64,000 nucleotides of DNA from an uncultured Algimonas sp. (GCF_947498175.1 NZ_CANMJB010000007.1:42862-106861); one strand, 5' to 3'. Counted from the first letter of the stretch, positions 51,689 through 62,118 are shown. Numbers and translations are program-made. The notes: generated by a model from the letters alone, not told the origin.

Positions 51689-53371
51689 TCACATGCCGGC
51701 ATAGTTCGGGCCGCCGCCACCTTCGGGCACGGTCCAGACGATGTTCTCGCTCGGATCCTTGATGTCGCAGGTCTTGCAATGGATGCAGTTCTGCGCGTTG
51801 ATGACGAATTTCGGCCCTTCGCCTTCCTCCACGACGATCTCGTAGACCCCGGCCGGGCAATAGCGCTGCGCCGGTTCGTTATAGACCGGCAGATTGACAT
51901 CCACGGGGATGCTCGGATCGATCAGCTTGAGGTGGCTCGGCTGGTTTTCGCCGTGATAGGTGTTGGTGAAGCTGACATTGGTCAGCCGGTCGAAGGAGAG
52001 GACACCGTCCGGTTTCGAATATTCGATGACTTTGTGCTTCTTGGCCTTTTCGGTCGCCTTGGCGTCGTTCTTCTTGTGAGAGAGCGTGCCGAAGGGGCTG
52101 AATCCGAACAGGGTCTGCAGCCACATATCCATGCCGCCGAGCAACATGCCGCCCAGGAACGGGCCGAAACGGCCGTTCAGCGCGGCGACGTTGCGCACCG
52201 GGCGGAGGTCCGCGCCGATCTCCCCGTCATGGATCTCGCGGTCATAGTCGGACAAGGTGTCGGCGGAGCGACCGGCGCGCAATGCGCGGTCCGCCGCTTC
52301 GGCAGCCGCGATGCCCGACAGCATCGCGTTGTGATTGCCCTTGATGCGCGGCAGGTTGACCAGCCCGACCGAACAGCCGAGCAACGCCCCGCCCGGAAAG
52401 GCGGCCTGCGGCAGGGACTGGTAGCCGCCTTTCGTCACGACACGCGCCCCGTAGGAGATGCGTTTGCCGCCCTTCAGCACCTTGGCGATGTCCGGATGGT
52501 GCTTCCAGCGCTGGAAGTCCATGTAGGGGTAGACGTGCGGGTTCTCATAATTGAGGTCCACGATCATGCCCAGATAGACCTGGTTGTTTTCCGCATGATA
52601 GAGGAACGAGCCACCCCCGCGTTTCAGGCCCAGCGGCCAACCGGTGGAGTGATAGACCTTGCCGGGCTCGTGGTGCGCCGGATCGATCTCCCACACTTCC
52701 TTCATGCCGAGGCCGAACTTTTGAGGATCCACCCCGTCGCGCAGGCCGTAGGCCTTCATCGCGACCTGGGACAGAGATCCGCGCGCGCCTTCGGCGAGGA
52801 AGACATACTTGCCGTGCAGCTCCATGCCCGGCTCGTAATTCGGACCCTTGACGCCGTCTTGAGAGGAGGCATCCTTTTCATAGCCGAATTCGCCCGCGAC
52901 CACGCCTTTCAGGCTGCCGTCCTCGCGGTAGATCAATTCCGAGCACGCCATGCCGGGGAAGATTTCCACGCCGAGCTTTTCCGCCTCGTCGCCCATCCAC
53001 CGCGTGACCGCCCCCATGGAGACGACATACTTGCCGTGATTGCTCATCAGCGGCGGCATGATGGCGTTGGGCAGTTGCAGGCCGCCGGACTTGCCCAGGA
53101 CGGCGAGATGGTCGGAGGTGACCTCCTGCTTGACCGGGCAGGACGCATCGGTGCGGAAGTCGGGGAACAGCTTCTCCAGCCCGACCGCGTCCAGCACCGC
53201 ACCGGACAGGATATGCGCGCCGACTTCGGAGCCCTTCTCCAACAGCACGACGGAGGTTTCCGGATTGAGCTGTTTCAGACGGATCGCTGCCGACAGGCCG
53301 GCCGGACCGGCGCCGACGATGACGACGTCATAGTCCATGCTTTCACGTTGGACGGCTTCGGTGTTATCCAT
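51689..53371 (-). CDS. Electron transfer flavoprotein-ubiquinone oxidoreductase
   Basis: A membrane-associated FAD and 4Fe-4S enzyme that passes electrons from ETF (fed by acyl-CoA dehydrogenases) to ubiquinone. 560 residues: FAD motif DVVIVGAGPAGLSAAIRL near residue 14, ubiquinone-binding region with GAHILSGAV, and a C-terminal cluster domain with QNCIHCKTCDIKDPSENI. It serves the beta-oxidation genes 20 kb away. It diverges from the RimB-RimK gene. Confidence 0.96.
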   Translation of the reverse strand: MDNTEAVQRESMDYDVVIVGAGPAGLSAAIRLKQLNPETSVVLLEKGSEVGAHILSGAVLDAVGLEKLFPDFRTDASCPVKQEVTSDHLAVLGKSGGLQLPNAIMPPLMSNHGKYVVSMGAVTRWMGDEAEKLGVEIFPGMACSELIYREDGSLKGVVAGEFGYEKDASSQDGVKGPNYEPGMELHGKYVFLAEGARGSLSQVAMKAYGLRDGVDPQKFGLGMKEVWEIDPAHHEPGKVYHSTGWPLGLKRGGGSFLYHAENNQVYLGMIVDLNYENPHVYPYMDFQRWKHHPDIAKVLKGGKRISYGARVVTKGGYQSLPQAAFPGGALLGCSVGLVNLPRIKGNHNAMLSGIAAAEAADRALRAGRSADTLSDYDREIHDGEIGADLRPVRNVAALNGRFGPFLGGMLLGGMDMWLQTLFGFSPFGTLSHKKNDAKATEKAKKHKVIEYSKPDGVLSFDRLTNVSFTNTYHGENQPSHLKLIDPSIPVDVNLPVYNEPAQRYCPAGVYEIVVEEGEGPKFVINAQNCIHCKTCDIKDPSENIVWTVPEGGGGPNYAGM

Positions 53372-53479
53372 GGGCGGGCGTGTTCCAGAAAAGTCTTTAT
53401 TTGCGTTACGCCGCGAGGACTACTGCGTTAAGCCGCTCGCGACAAGCGGCGCTATGCGCGCAGCGGAAAAAGGAAATTC

Positions 53480-54880
53480 ATGTCGATCGAACCCATTGCG
53501 CCTCCCAAATTCCCGCTCGGTTGGGAGGAATGGGTCGCCATGCCCGATCTCGGCCTGCCCGCCATCAAGGCCAAGGTCGATACGGGCGCCAGAACTTCGG
53601 CGCTGCACGCCGTGCGGGTGGAACCGTTCGGCTCCGAAGCCAAGCCGCAGGTCCGCTTCATCATGCATCCCGATCCCGACGATCCGTCGATCGAGGTCGT
53701 CTGCTCCGCCCGGGTCAAGGACAAGCGCATGGTCACCTCGTCCAACGGCCAGTCCGAACTGCGCTACGTCATCCAGACCGAGGCGACGATCGGGGGCAAA
53801 ACGCTCCCCATCGACATCAGCCTGACGAACCGGGAGACGATGGGTTACCGCATGCTGCTGGGTCGCTCGGCCATCCAGGGCGATATGAGCGTTCGTCCGA
53901 CGGAGAGCTTCCTGCAAGACACGCTCTCCTACGATGTCTACAGAAAGCGCCGCAAATCCTCGGTCAAGCAACGGCCCTTGCGCATCGGCATCCTGACGCA
54001 GAGCCCGAAAAACTATTCCAATCGCCGCATGATCGAGGCGGCCGAAGCGCGCGGCCACACGATCGAGACGATCTACACGTCGCGCTGCTACATGGCGATC
54101 AACGCCCACAAACCCGAAGTCCATTACGACGGCAAGCCGCTTGAGCGTTACGACGCGATCATTCCGCGCATCGGGTCGTCGATCACCTTCTACGGCATGG
54201 CGGTCGTGCGCCAGTTCGAAGCGATGGGCGTCTATGTCTTGAATATGGCGGACAGCATCGGCAAGTCGCGCGACAAGCTGCTGGCGCATCAACTGCTCGG
54301 CCAGCACGGGCTCGGCATGCCGACCACCGCCTTCGCTAAGAGCGCGCGCGACACGAAAGGCATTCTCGATCTGGTCGGCGGCAGCCCGGTCGTGGTGAAA
54401 CTGCTGGAGTCGACCCAAGGGCGCGGCGTCGTGCTGGCGGAGACGCGCAAGACGGCCTCGGCCCTGATCGATGCCTTCCGCGGGCTCGACGCGCACTTCC
54501 TGGTGCAGGAGTTCGTTCGCGAAGCGGGCGGGTCCGACATCCGCGCCTTCGTCGTCAACGGCAAGGTGGTCGGGTCGATGATGCGGACGGCTGCACCTGG
54601 GGATTTCCGGTCCAACGTGCATCAGGGCGGATCGGTCAAGAAGATCCGCCTGAGCAAGGACGAACGCCGCGCCGCCATCCGCGCGGCGAAGATCCTGAAG
54701 CTCGACGTGTCCGGCGTGGACATATTGCGCGCCGAGTCGGGGCCGAAGATCCTCGAAGTCAATTCGTCGCCCGGCCTGCAAGGCATCGAGACCGCGACGG
54801 GCAAGGACATCGCCGGGGCCATCATCGAATGCATCGAGGCCAACGTGCCGACCATCTACCGCGTCGGCCATAAGAGCTAA
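53480..54880 (+). CDS. RimB-RimK fusion (retropepsin-like protease + ATP-grasp glutamate ligase)
   Basis: A 466-residue two-domain protein. Residues about 12-150 match the ATP-dependent zinc protease/RimB family (retropepsin fold), with Asp34 in VDTGARTSALHA. Residues about 160-466 are a RimK-type ATP-grasp ligase (RIGILTQSPKNYSNRRMIEA, VVVKLLESTQGRGVVLAE, LVQEFVREAGGSDIRAFVVNG, ILEVNSSPGLQGIE). RimK adds glutamates to the C-terminus of ribosomal protein S6, and RimB is thought to process that tail. In several bacteria they are separate neighbouring genes. A single chain suggests linked writing and trimming, though the substrate here is not proved. Confidence 0.88.
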   Translation: MSIEPIAPPKFPLGWEEWVAMPDLGLPAIKAKVDTGARTSALHAVRVEPFGSEAKPQVRFIMHPDPDDPSIEVVCSARVKDKRMVTSSNGQSELRYVIQTEATIGGKTLPIDISLTNRETMGYRMLLGRSAIQGDMSVRPTESFLQDTLSYDVYRKRRKSSVKQRPLRIGILTQSPKNYSNRRMIEAAEARGHTIETIYTSRCYMAINAHKPEVHYDGKPLERYDAIIPRIGSSITFYGMAVVRQFEAMGVYVLNMADSIGKSRDKLLAHQLLGQHGLGMPTTAFAKSARDTKGILDLVGGSPVVVKLLESTQGRGVVLAETRKTASALIDAFRGLDAHFLVQEFVREAGGSDIRAFVVNGKVVGSMMRTAAPGDFRSNVHQGGSVKKIRLSKDERRAAIRAAKILKLDVSGVDILRAESGPKILEVNSSPGLQGIETATGKDIAGAIIECIEANVPTIYRVGHKS

Positions 54881-54920
54881 GCCTCTTGTCCCGACCGGGC
54901 CGTCTGGCTAGGGCGTGCGC

Positions 54921-55223
54921 ATGAGCTTCGCCCAATCCATCATCGTGTTCTTCATCATGCCGGTCCTCAGCGTGATACGCTGGCTGATCATCATCGAGAT
55001 CGTGCTGACCTGGCTCATCGCTTTTGGCGTCGTGCAGCGCGGCGGCATGGTCTCGCAGATCGCCCACGGCCTGTCGCGCTTCACCGATCCGATCCTGGAT
55101 CCGTTCCGCCGCGTCATTCCGCCCATGGGCGGTTTGGACCTGTCCCCCATCGTAGCGATCCTGCTGCTGCTTTGGGTGGAACGCTATCTGGTCGGCGGCC
55201 TTCTGCTGCAGATGGTGGGGTAG
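54921..55223 (+). CDS. YggT family membrane protein
   Basis: About 100 residues with two hydrophobic helices: SIIVFFIMPVLSVIRWLIIIE near the start and IVAILLLLWVERYLVGGLLL near the end. Between them lies FTDPILDPFRRVIPPMGGLDLSPI, the conserved YggT signature. Small osmotic-stress or division-related membrane proteins belong to this family, which has no proven biochemical role. The ATG at 54921 is chosen; a GTG two codons earlier is also in frame. Confidence 0.88.
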   Translation: MSFAQSIIVFFIMPVLSVIRWLIIIEIVLTWLIAFGVVQRGGMVSQIAHGLSRFTDPILDPFRRVIPPMGGLDLSPIVAILLLLWVERYLVGGLLLQMVG

Positions 55224-55405
55224 TCGCACCCGTTAGGTCGGGCGAACCTTGCCGCAACCAAAAGCGTCCCCGGCATTGATTGCAAGAAGGCACTGTGCGG
55301 CGCATCCAAAGTGTGAAGACGGCCAGCGTTCCGCATCATTGAGCGTGGCTGATCTTTCGGCCGCCCTGCGTCGGAAATTCTGCGGGAAACGCGGAATCGA
55401 CAGGC

Positions 55406-55481
55406 TGGTGCCGCTAGGGTGACTTGAACACCCGACCCCCGCATTACGAATGCGATGCTCTACCAGCTGAGCTATAGCGGC
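55406..55481 (-). tRNA. tRNA-Thr (anticodon CGU)
   Basis: 76 bases on the minus strand with encoded CCA (55408-55406). The acceptor stem GCCGCTA pairs with TAGCGGC, the D arm reads AGCTCAGCTGGTAGAGC, the anticodon loop TTCGTAA gives CGT, and the T arm has GTGTTCAAGTCAC. The 182 bases between YggT and this tRNA contain no gene I support. Confidence 0.95.
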
Positions 55482-55542
55482 ACGCCAGCCTTGGCGAGGC
55501 GGCGCTATAACGCCGGCGCAAACCCCTCGCAAGCGGGATTTG

Positions 55543-57015
55543 TCAGTCCTTGCCCGGCACCACGTCGTCCGCCGAACCATCATCCAGCAAATCGTCGAAA
55601 CGGCGGGCGAGATCGGCATCGTCCTCTTCCGGCGCGGCGAGGCGCGGCAGATCGGGCTTGGCTTCGGGCGTGGGGCGGCGGATCGCGCCGCGGCGCTCGG
55701 CGCGCGGATGCACCAGTTCGCCCGTATCGCCGAAGGAGAAGACCAGCCGGCGCCAGTCCTGCGCCTCGTAGCCGAACCCCGGCCCTTCCGGATCCAGATC
55801 GGACCAGTCGCGCTCCGTCGGCGCGGTCGTGGCGCGCTCCGTCCACATCTGGGCGTCCATGCGGTTGTCCAGCGCCCGTTCGGCTTCGGCGGCCAGCAGG
55901 CAAAGCCGCGTCGTCGGCTCTTCCTCTTCGATCAACTCCGTCAGGATCGATAGCGCCTCGACCGGGCGACCGGCCCCGAGATGGTGCGAGACCATCAGCA
56001 ATCGCGCTTCGCGCGCGTTCGGATCGTGAGCGATGAACCGCTCCAGCCGCGCGCCTTGCGTCGAAACGCTCTCGCCCGGGTAGAGCTCGAAATAGGCGAT
56101 GGAGAGCGCCGGGTGGGGCGTGGCCTTCCACGTGCGTTCCAGCAAATCGGCCGCCTTTTTCTGCGCGCCCATGGTGGTGAGTTCGTAGGCCGCGATCGCT
56201 GCGGCCGGAGCGAAGTCAGGGGCGTCCTTCAACGCGGCCTGCGACAGCTCCAAGGCCTTGTCGTGCTGGCCGTGATCCATCCAGTAATCGGCTTCGGCGC
56301 TGAGCAGCACGGCGCGGCGGCGGGCGAACATGCCCACGTCCATGTGCCCGGCGGCGCGACCCTTCTCCAGCACTTCGCGCGCTTCGGTCCAGCGGAAGTC
56401 CGCGACCAGGGCCTTGAACAAGGTCTCGAACGCCCAGCGGGCCTGGACATTCTGGTCGAACGCCTCGCGCGCGGCTTCGACGGCGCCGGGCAGGTCACCC
56501 GTCGCCAGTTTCGCCTGGGCCAATCCGCGCTGCCCGGTCGGACGGGTCTTGGGGCTGTCCAGCATCGCTTCGTAATGTTCCACGGCCTCGTCATAGTCGC
56601 CGGAGGCTTCGGCCGCCGTCGCGCTGATGATCCGGCCGAGATCGCTCGACCCGGCCAGGTCGCGCACTTTCGCGGACGCCTTGCGCGCACGCTCCGAATC
56701 GCCTTCCGCCCCGGCGATCAGCGCTTCTTCCATCGCGTCGATGGCGCGGTTGCGGCGGCGCATGCCGACGCCGGATTTCAGGCGGCGCGGCAGACGCCAG
56801 ATCCACAGCAGGACCGACCAGAGCGTGATCGTGCCGATCATCAGCACCGTGCCCATCACGATGGCGGCCTGCCAGCTCATTTCCAGATCGGGAAAGGCGA
56901 TGGGCCACTTCGTCCCGGTCGAACTGATCGTCAGCAGCGCGTCGTCCCCGATATAGAGCAACACGCCGGCCAGCAGCGCGAGGAAGAGGAGCAGGGTGAT
57001 AATGTATTTCGTCAT
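55543..57015 (-). CDS. hemY: HemY domain protein
   Basis: 490 residues from ATG 57015 (an open frame up to 57654 is antisense-type extension). Two membrane helices (about 3-24 and 47-73) with the HemY_N region WRLPRRLKSGVGMRRRNRAIDAMEEAL. TPR-like repeats (about 100-350) follow, then an acidic, Pro-rich tail. This is the alphaproteobacterial HemY-like protein, a membrane TPR protein of the heme locus, not protoporphyrinogen oxidase. The start overlaps the Mic60-like gene stop by four bases (ATGA). Confidence 0.88.
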   Translation of the reverse strand: MTKYIITLLLFLALLAGVLLYIGDDALLTISSTGTKWPIAFPDLEMSWQAAIVMGTVLMIGTITLWSVLLWIWRLPRRLKSGVGMRRRNRAIDAMEEALIAGAEGDSERARKASAKVRDLAGSSDLGRIISATAAEASGDYDEAVEHYEAMLDSPKTRPTGQRGLAQAKLATGDLPGAVEAAREAFDQNVQARWAFETLFKALVADFRWTEAREVLEKGRAAGHMDVGMFARRRAVLLSAEADYWMDHGQHDKALELSQAALKDAPDFAPAAAIAAYELTTMGAQKKAADLLERTWKATPHPALSIAYFELYPGESVSTQGARLERFIAHDPNAREARLLMVSHHLGAGRPVEALSILTELIEEEEPTTRLCLLAAEAERALDNRMDAQMWTERATTAPTERDWSDLDPEGPGFGYEAQDWRRLVFSFGDTGELVHPRAERRGAIRRPTPEAKPDLPRLAAPEEDDADLARRFDDLLDDGSADDVVPGKD

Positions 57016-57806
57016 GGCAGGGCGTCTTCCATATCCGCGCGCCAGGCGCGAGCCAGAGTCTGTAGTTGCGCGGGCAGACGGTCGAACTTGTCGATCGCCG
57101 CACGCGGCCGGCCCGCCATCATGTCCTGTTCGATCAGATCGATCAGACGATCCGGATTGTCGGCGCCGCGTACGCGCACGTGGCGGGCGAATGTGCGCCG
57201 AATAAGGCCGCTTCCCGACAATTCCGCCGCGCCGTCGCGCAGGGTCTGCGCTGGGAAGCGCGGCAGGGACTTCGGATCGACGGCCGTTTCGCGGCGAACC
57301 GGCGGCGTGTCCGCCAGACCCGACGGAGACGGAGCGTCGACCGCGCGACGTTGCATCCCGGCTTCGAGATCGGCGATCCTGGCTTCGAGCGCTTCGACAT
57401 CCGGAATGTCTGGCATTTCCGGGATTTCGAATCCGTCCGCCTGCAAGGTTTCCAGCCGGGTCACGATCTCCTCGCTGAGCGGGTCGACGGTCGGGCGCGC
57501 TTCCAGCGCCGCGATGCGGCGTTCCAGCGGCGCCAGATCGACGGTCGGGATGACGGGCTCCGGACGCTCGCGCAGCGTCGCCACCTCCTGCTGCAACGCC
57601 TCGATCCGCGCCTCCAGCGGCCCCGGATCGTACGGCAAAGGCCGCATCATCCAAGCCGCGACGGCGCCGAGGCTCAGCGCGACGACGAGGCCCGCACCGA
57701 GGATCAGCGGCCAGCGTGGCCGCCGTTCGACGGCGATGTCGTCCGCATAATAAGGTTCGTCGTCATCCGGATGCGGCAGGATGACGATTTCATCGGGGTC
57801 GGTCAT
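57012..57806 (-). CDS. Mic60/mitofilin-like inner-membrane protein
   Basis: 264 residues: an acidic N-terminus, one membrane helix (about 33-54), a coiled coil (about 60-155, EARIEALQQEVATLRERPEP and LEARIADLEAGMQRR), and a C-terminal helical domain (about 185-264, LIDLIEQDMMAGRPRAAIDKFDRLP). This order and the place between hemD and hemY match the alphaproteobacterial Mic60 homologues, relatives of the mitochondrial protein that shapes crista junctions. The protein is short for the family (many exceed 350). Confidence 0.75.
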   Translation of the reverse strand: MTDPDEIVILPHPDDDEPYYADDIAVERRPRWPLILGAGLVVALSLGAVAAWMMRPLPYDPGPLEARIEALQQEVATLRERPEPVIPTVDLAPLERRIAALEARPTVDPLSEEIVTRLETLQADGFEIPEMPDIPDVEALEARIADLEAGMQRRAVDAPSPSGLADTPPVRRETAVDPKSLPRFPAQTLRDGAAELSGSGLIRRTFARHVRVRGADNPDRLIDLIEQDMMAGRPRAAIDKFDRLPAQLQTLARAWRADMEDALP

Positions 57807-57815
57807 GCGACCATC

Positions 57816-58472
57816 CTAAGGCAACGGCTCCCGGCTGCAAGCGATCAGCGCGCTCTCGTCCGGGGACTTCGCGATCCGGACGGTCATGCCGGACAAGGGC
57901 GCCGCGACGTTGGCGGACAGGCAATGGGCGGTCAGGTGCGAAAGATCCGTCTCCGGCAGGGCCATGAGCGTCTCAGAGGCCAGCGGCGAATAGAGTGCGA
58001 CAGCCTGCACGGAGGCGACATCGATCGGCGCGTTGCAGACCGGCCGCGTGCGATAGACGACGCGTCGTTCGGCGGACAGTCCACGGTCGCGCAGCGTTTC
58101 CACGATCCGGCCACGGACGGTTTCTCCGGAAATATGAAAGATCTGTTCCCTGGTCTTCTCGACCCTATGGACAAGGGACGTCCAGTTCCCGTTCGCGGAC
58201 ACGATATCCGAGAACCCTTGCGCCGCCGCTTCGTCGGCCGTCGCCCGGCCGATTGCGTAGACGCGCCGTTCGTCGCCGACTAGACCCGAATGCCGGACAC
58301 CGTGAGCCGAGGTGAAAATCAGCGGCGCCCGGTTCGGCAGGTCCGACACGGCGCCCAATGGCTCGACCCGCAGCAGCGGCGCAACGACCGGTTTGAAACC
58401 CGCCTCGGCCCAGACGCGCGCGCTGCGCGCGGCGGCGGGCTGCGTCCGCGTGATCCAGACCCTAATCGTCAA
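57816..58472 (-). CDS. hemD: Uroporphyrinogen-III synthase
   Basis: Closes hydroxymethylbilane to uroporphyrinogen III. 218 residues from TTG 58472, which gives the family N-terminus [20 protein letters not shown] and overlaps the hemC end by 11 bases. The frame is open to 58592, but that text is antisense to hemC. The family is poorly conserved; the recognisable parts are [24 protein letters not shown], and [13 protein letters not shown]. It sits between hemC and the Mic60-like gene. Confidence 0.85.
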   Translation of the reverse strand: MTIRVWITRTQPAAARSARVWAEAGFKPVVAPLLRVEPLGAVSDLPNRAPLIFTSAHGVRHSGLVGDERRVYAIGRATADEAAAQGFSDIVSANGNWTSLVHRVEKTREQIFHISGETVRGRIVETLRDRGLSAERRVVYRTRPVCNAPIDVASVQAVALYSPLASETLMALPETDLSHLTAHCLSANVAAPLSGMTVRIAKSPDESALIACSREPLP

Positions 58473-59400
58473 ACGTGATCCGCCCATCGATTTCCACGCG
58501 CAGCGCTTCGCCCAGCGTGTACCCGAAATCATAGGCCTCGCCGACCGTTTCGACATCCCCCGTTTCCACGCTGGAGAAACGCAGACTGCCATCCTTGGCC
58601 AGAACTTCGCCCCGGAAACCCAATTGCGTCCCGACCGGGTCCGCCAGCGCGGCGATAGGCGTGCGGCAGGAACCGTCCAGCGCGCGCAGGAAGGCCCGTT
58701 CGCATGTGATCGCCATTTCCGACACGGGATCGTTCAGCCGTTTCATCGTCTCGCGCAGACCGTCTTCGTCGCGGCGCGTCTCGATTCCGACCACGCCCTG
58801 GGCCGGAGCGGGCAACATGAGGTCCGTCGGCACGGCTTGAGTGATGCGCGCGCCTTCGCCCAACCGGTTCAGCCCCGCCACGGCCAGAAAGGTCGCATCG
58901 CAGACTTCGGATTCCAGCTTTTTCAAACGCGTATGGACGTTTCCTCGCAGCAGGCAGAAGCGTATGTCGGGCCGCAACGCGGCAAGCTGCGCGCGGCGGC
59001 GCAGGGAGGCGGAGCCGACCAGCGCGCCGTCCGGCAAGGCGTCGATGGAGTCGTGCTTGACCGAGATGAACGCATCGCGCGGATCCTCGCGCGGCAGAAG
59101 CGCCGGGATGACCAACCGGTCGTGGCCGACGGTCGGCACGTCCTTCATGGAATGGACCGCCACGTCGATCCGGCCGTCCAGCAGCGCCTCTTCCAGTTCG
59201 CGCGTGAACAGTCCCTTGCCGCCGAAATCCTTCAGCTCGCCCTGGATGCGGTCGCCGGAGGTCTTGAGGATCCGGATCCGCCAGTCCGTCTCCGGGTCGT
59301 GCTCGGCCAGCAGGTCCCGCACCCAGTTGGCCTGGTAGAGCGCCAGCGGGCTGCCGCGCGTGCCGATATGGCGCGGGCCGGAATGTCGGGTCTGTTGCAA
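58462..59400 (-). CDS. hemC: Hydroxymethylbilane synthase (porphobilinogen deaminase)
   Basis: Joins four porphobilinogens into hydroxymethylbilane. 312 residues: [17 protein letters not shown] near the start, [51 protein letters not shown], and Cys245 in [14 protein letters not shown], where the dipyrromethane cofactor attaches. It is first in the hemC-hemD-Mic60-hemY series and diverges from tsaD across only 30 bases. Confidence 0.96.
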   Translation of the reverse strand: MQQTRHSGPRHIGTRGSPLALYQANWVRDLLAEHDPETDWRIRILKTSGDRIQGELKDFGGKGLFTRELEEALLDGRIDVAVHSMKDVPTVGHDRLVIPALLPREDPRDAFISVKHDSIDALPDGALVGSASLRRRAQLAALRPDIRFCLLRGNVHTRLKKLESEVCDATFLAVAGLNRLGEGARITQAVPTDLMLPAPAQGVVGIETRRDEDGLRETMKRLNDPVSEMAITCERAFLRALDGSCRTPIAALADPVGTQLGFRGEVLAKDGSLRFSSVETGDVETVGEAYDFGYTLGEALRVEIDGRITFDD

Positions 59401-59430
59401 CTGTCGCGGGCCTTCCTTACGTGGTCCGGG

Positions 59431-60546
59431 ATGCCTTTAGCCGCGACAGATCAACCGAGGCAATCGAATGTCGCGCCCGCGCTGGTCCTGGGCATCGAAA
59501 GCAGCTGCGACGAGACCGCCGCCGCCGTGCTGTGCGCGGACCGGGGATTGCTCTCGAACATCGTCGCGTCGCAGGACGAGGCCCACCGCCCCTATGGCGG
59601 CGTGGTGCCGGAGATCGCCGCCCGCGCCCACATGTCCAGGATCGATACCGTCATCGACCGCGCCGTGACCGACGCCGGGATCGCCTATGACGACCTGTCC
59701 GCCGTCGCCGCCACATCCGGCCCCGGCCTGATCGGCGGCGTCATCACCGGGTTGATGGCGGCCAAGGGCCTCTCATCGAGCCTCGGCGTCCCGCTGGTCG
59801 CGGTCAATCATCTGGAAGGCCATGCCCTGTCGCCGCGCCTGACCGAGGACTGTCCCTTCCCCTATCTTCTGCTGCTCGTCTCCGGCGGCCATTCGCAGCT
59901 TTTGTCCGTCACCGGGCTGGGCGATTACGAACGGCTCGGCTCGACCATCGACGACGCCGCCGGCGAAGCCTTCGACAAGACGGCCAAGGTGATGGGGCTC
60001 GGCTTTCCCGGCGGGCCGAATGTGGAACGCTGGGCCGAGCTAGGCGACCCGCAGGCTATACCCCTGCCTCGCCCCCTGCTCGACCGCGATAGCTGCGACT
60101 TCTCCTTCGCCGGGCTCAAGACGGCCGTCACCCGCGCCTTCGCGGCGTCGGACCGATCCGATATCGCGAAGGCCGATCTGGCCGCCTCTTTCCAGCGCGC
60201 CGTCGCGGATTGCCTGGCGGACCGGACGGAACGGGCCATGGCCCGCTTCAAGGCGGACCATGACGGTCCGCACCGCTTCGTCGTGGCCGGCGGCGTGGCG
60301 GCCAACCGGACCTTGCGCGAACGCCTCGTCCGGACGGCGGAAAGAATGGGGTTCACGCCGATCTTTCCACCCCTTCAATTTTGCGGCGACAACGCCGCCA
60401 TGATCGCCCGCGCCGGGCTGGAACGCCTCCAGGCCGGGTCGAGCGATCCGCTGAGCGCGCCCGCCCGCCCGCGCTGGCCGCTCGACACCGAAGCGGCACA
60501 TGCCGCGCCCGCTTCGGGCTCCGGACGTAAAGGACCGAAATCATGA
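59431..60546 (+). CDS. tsaD: tRNA threonylcarbamoyladenosine synthase subunit TsaD
   Basis: Transfers threonylcarbamoyl to A37 of ANN-reading tRNAs. 371 residues from ATG 59431; the frame is open from 58312, but that part lies antisense to hemC. Key motifs: [16 protein letters not shown], the metal-binding [23 protein letters not shown], and [16 protein letters not shown]. It starts a rightward operon: the GST gene overlaps by four bases (ATGA). Confidence 0.96.
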   Translation: MPLAATDQPRQSNVAPALVLGIESSCDETAAAVLCADRGLLSNIVASQDEAHRPYGGVVPEIAARAHMSRIDTVIDRAVTDAGIAYDDLSAVAATSGPGLIGGVITGLMAAKGLSSSLGVPLVAVNHLEGHALSPRLTEDCPFPYLLLLVSGGHSQLLSVTGLGDYERLGSTIDDAAGEAFDKTAKVMGLGFPGGPNVERWAELGDPQAIPLPRPLLDRDSCDFSFAGLKTAVTRAFAASDRSDIAKADLAASFQRAVADCLADRTERAMARFKADHDGPHRFVVAGGVAANRTLRERLVRTAERMGFTPIFPPLQFCGDNAAMIARAGLERLQAGSSDPLSAPARPRWPLDTEAAHAAPASGSGRKGPKS

Positions 60547-61121
60547 TGCTCTACGGCTCCCTCACCTCGCCCTTCGTGCGCAAATGCCGGATCACGGCCA
60601 TGGAAGCCGGCCTCGCCGACCGGCTCGACTTCGTCCTGACCGTGGTGATGGACGATGCGGGCGATCATCCCAATCCGCTCAACCTCGTCCCGTCGCTGGA
60701 GACGGACGAGGGTGAGCTCATCCTCGATAGCCGCGTCATCTGCGACTATCTCGCCGCCCAGGGACGCAACGATGCCCTGGCCGACGGCGCGGCGTGGGAA
60801 GACCGGACGCTGGCCGCCATGGCGGACGGGTTGATGGACCGCGCCGTCGCCGTCGCACTCGAACAACGCCGCCCGGAAAGCCGCCAGTCGGAGGACTGGC
60901 AATTCCGCCGCATCAACGCCATTCGCAACACCTTGCCGGAACTCGAACGGCGCCTGCCCGTGGATTTCACGCCCGGCGCCATCGCGCTGGTCTGCGCGCT
61001 GGGCTATCTCGACCTTCGGCATGACGATCTGGACTGGCGCAGCGGACATGCGGCGATGGCCGACTGGTTCGCCGCACGCGCGCAACGCCTCAGCGTCGCC
61101 GAAACGGAGCCGCCCGCATGA
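60543..61121 (+). CDS. Glutathione S-transferase family protein
   Basis: 192 residues with an N-terminal thioredoxin fold ([20 protein letters not shown], then [20 protein letters not shown] with the conserved Ser of the glutathione site) and a C-terminal helical domain (about 85-190). A detoxification or housekeeping role is possible; substrate unknown. It overlaps both tsaD and gpsA by four bases. Confidence 0.88.
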   Translation: MMLYGSLTSPFVRKCRITAMEAGLADRLDFVLTVVMDDAGDHPNPLNLVPSLETDEGELILDSRVICDYLAAQGRNDALADGAAWEDRTLAAMADGLMDRAVAVALEQRRPESRQSEDWQFRRINAIRNTLPELERRLPVDFTPGAIALVCALGYLDLRHDDLDWRSGHAAMADWFAARAQRLSVAETEPPA

Positions 61122-62116
61122 CCTACCAGACCATCGGCGTGATCGGTGCGGGCGCCTGGGGCACGGCGCTGGCACAGACCCTGGCGACCTCCGGGCGTGA
61201 CGTGACGCTCTGGAGCTTCGAGCCCGACTGCGCCGACGCCATCAACCGCGACCACGTCAACGACTGCTATCTGGACGGCGTGCTGCTCGACCCGCGCCTG
61301 CGCGCCACCTCGGATCCCGCCGATCTGGCCGGGTCGGACGCGGTCCTGTCCGTCGCCCCGGCGCAGCATACGCGCACGACCTTGCAAGCCTTCGTCCCGC
61401 ATATCGCGGACGGCACGCCGGTGCTGCTCTGCTCCAAGGGGATCGAGATCAGCACGCGGTCCTTCATGGCCGACGTGCTGCGCGACGTGCTGCCCAACAC
61501 CGTTCCGGCCGTGCTGTCGGGCCCGTCCTTCGCCGCCGACGTGGCGCGCGGCCTGCCGACGGCGGTCACGCTGGCCTGTGCCGATGCGGATATCGGCGCC
61601 GCCCTGGTCGAAGCCACGGCCGCGCCGACTTTCCGGCCCTATCTCACCGACGACGTGATCGGGGCGGAAATCGGTGGCGCGGTGAAGAACGTGCTGGCCA
61701 TCGTGTGCGGCATCGTGCTCGGCAAGGGCCTGGGCCGCTCGGCCCACGCCGCGGTCATGGCCCGCGGTTTCGCGGAGATGACCCGCCTGGGCAAGGCGCT
61801 CGGCGCCCGGCCCGAAACGCTCACCGGACTGTGCGGGCTCGGCGATCTGGTCCTGACCTGCAGCAGCGAAATGAGCCGCAATATGAGTTGCGGCCTCGCC
61901 TTGGGGCGCGGCGAACGGCTCGAAGACATCCTGCAGGGCCGTCTCGCCGTCACCGAAGGCGTCGCCACAGCGCCTGCCCTCAAGACCCTGGCGCAGCAGC
62001 ACGGCGTGGAAATGCCGATCAGCTTCGCAATGGCCGACATTCTCGCAGGCGAGCTGTCCGTGGACGACGCGATGGTGCAGCTCATGTCGCGCGAGCACAG
62101 GGCCGAAGGGGAATAG
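61118..62116 (+). CDS. gpsA: NAD(P)-dependent glycerol-3-phosphate dehydrogenase
   Basis: Makes glycerol-3-phosphate for phospholipids. 332 residues: [18 protein letters not shown] at the start, [26 protein letters not shown] with the catalytic region, [17 protein letters not shown], and [19 protein letters not shown]. All family landmarks are in order and the length is normal. It overlaps the GST gene by four bases and is followed by a small membrane protein gene. Confidence 0.96.
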   Translation: MTYQTIGVIGAGAWGTALAQTLATSGRDVTLWSFEPDCADAINRDHVNDCYLDGVLLDPRLRATSDPADLAGSDAVLSVAPAQHTRTTLQAFVPHIADGTPVLLCSKGIEISTRSFMADVLRDVLPNTVPAVLSGPSFAADVARGLPTAVTLACADADIGAALVEATAAPTFRPYLTDDVIGAEIGGAVKNVLAIVCGIVLGKGLGRSAHAAVMARGFAEMTRLGKALGARPETLTGLCGLGDLVLTCSSEMSRNMSCGLALGRGERLEDILQGRLAVTEGVATAPALKTLAQQHGVEMPISFAMADILAGELSVDDAMVQLMSREHRAEGE

Positions 62117-62118
62117 GT

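Noticed and set aside
58312..59430. Upstream extension of the tsaD frame
   Set aside because: It is antisense to hemC and hemD; the family N-terminus begins right after 59431.
61705..62118. Upstream extension of the small membrane protein frame
   Set aside because: It overlaps gpsA in another phase; the ATG two bases after the gpsA stop is more sensible.
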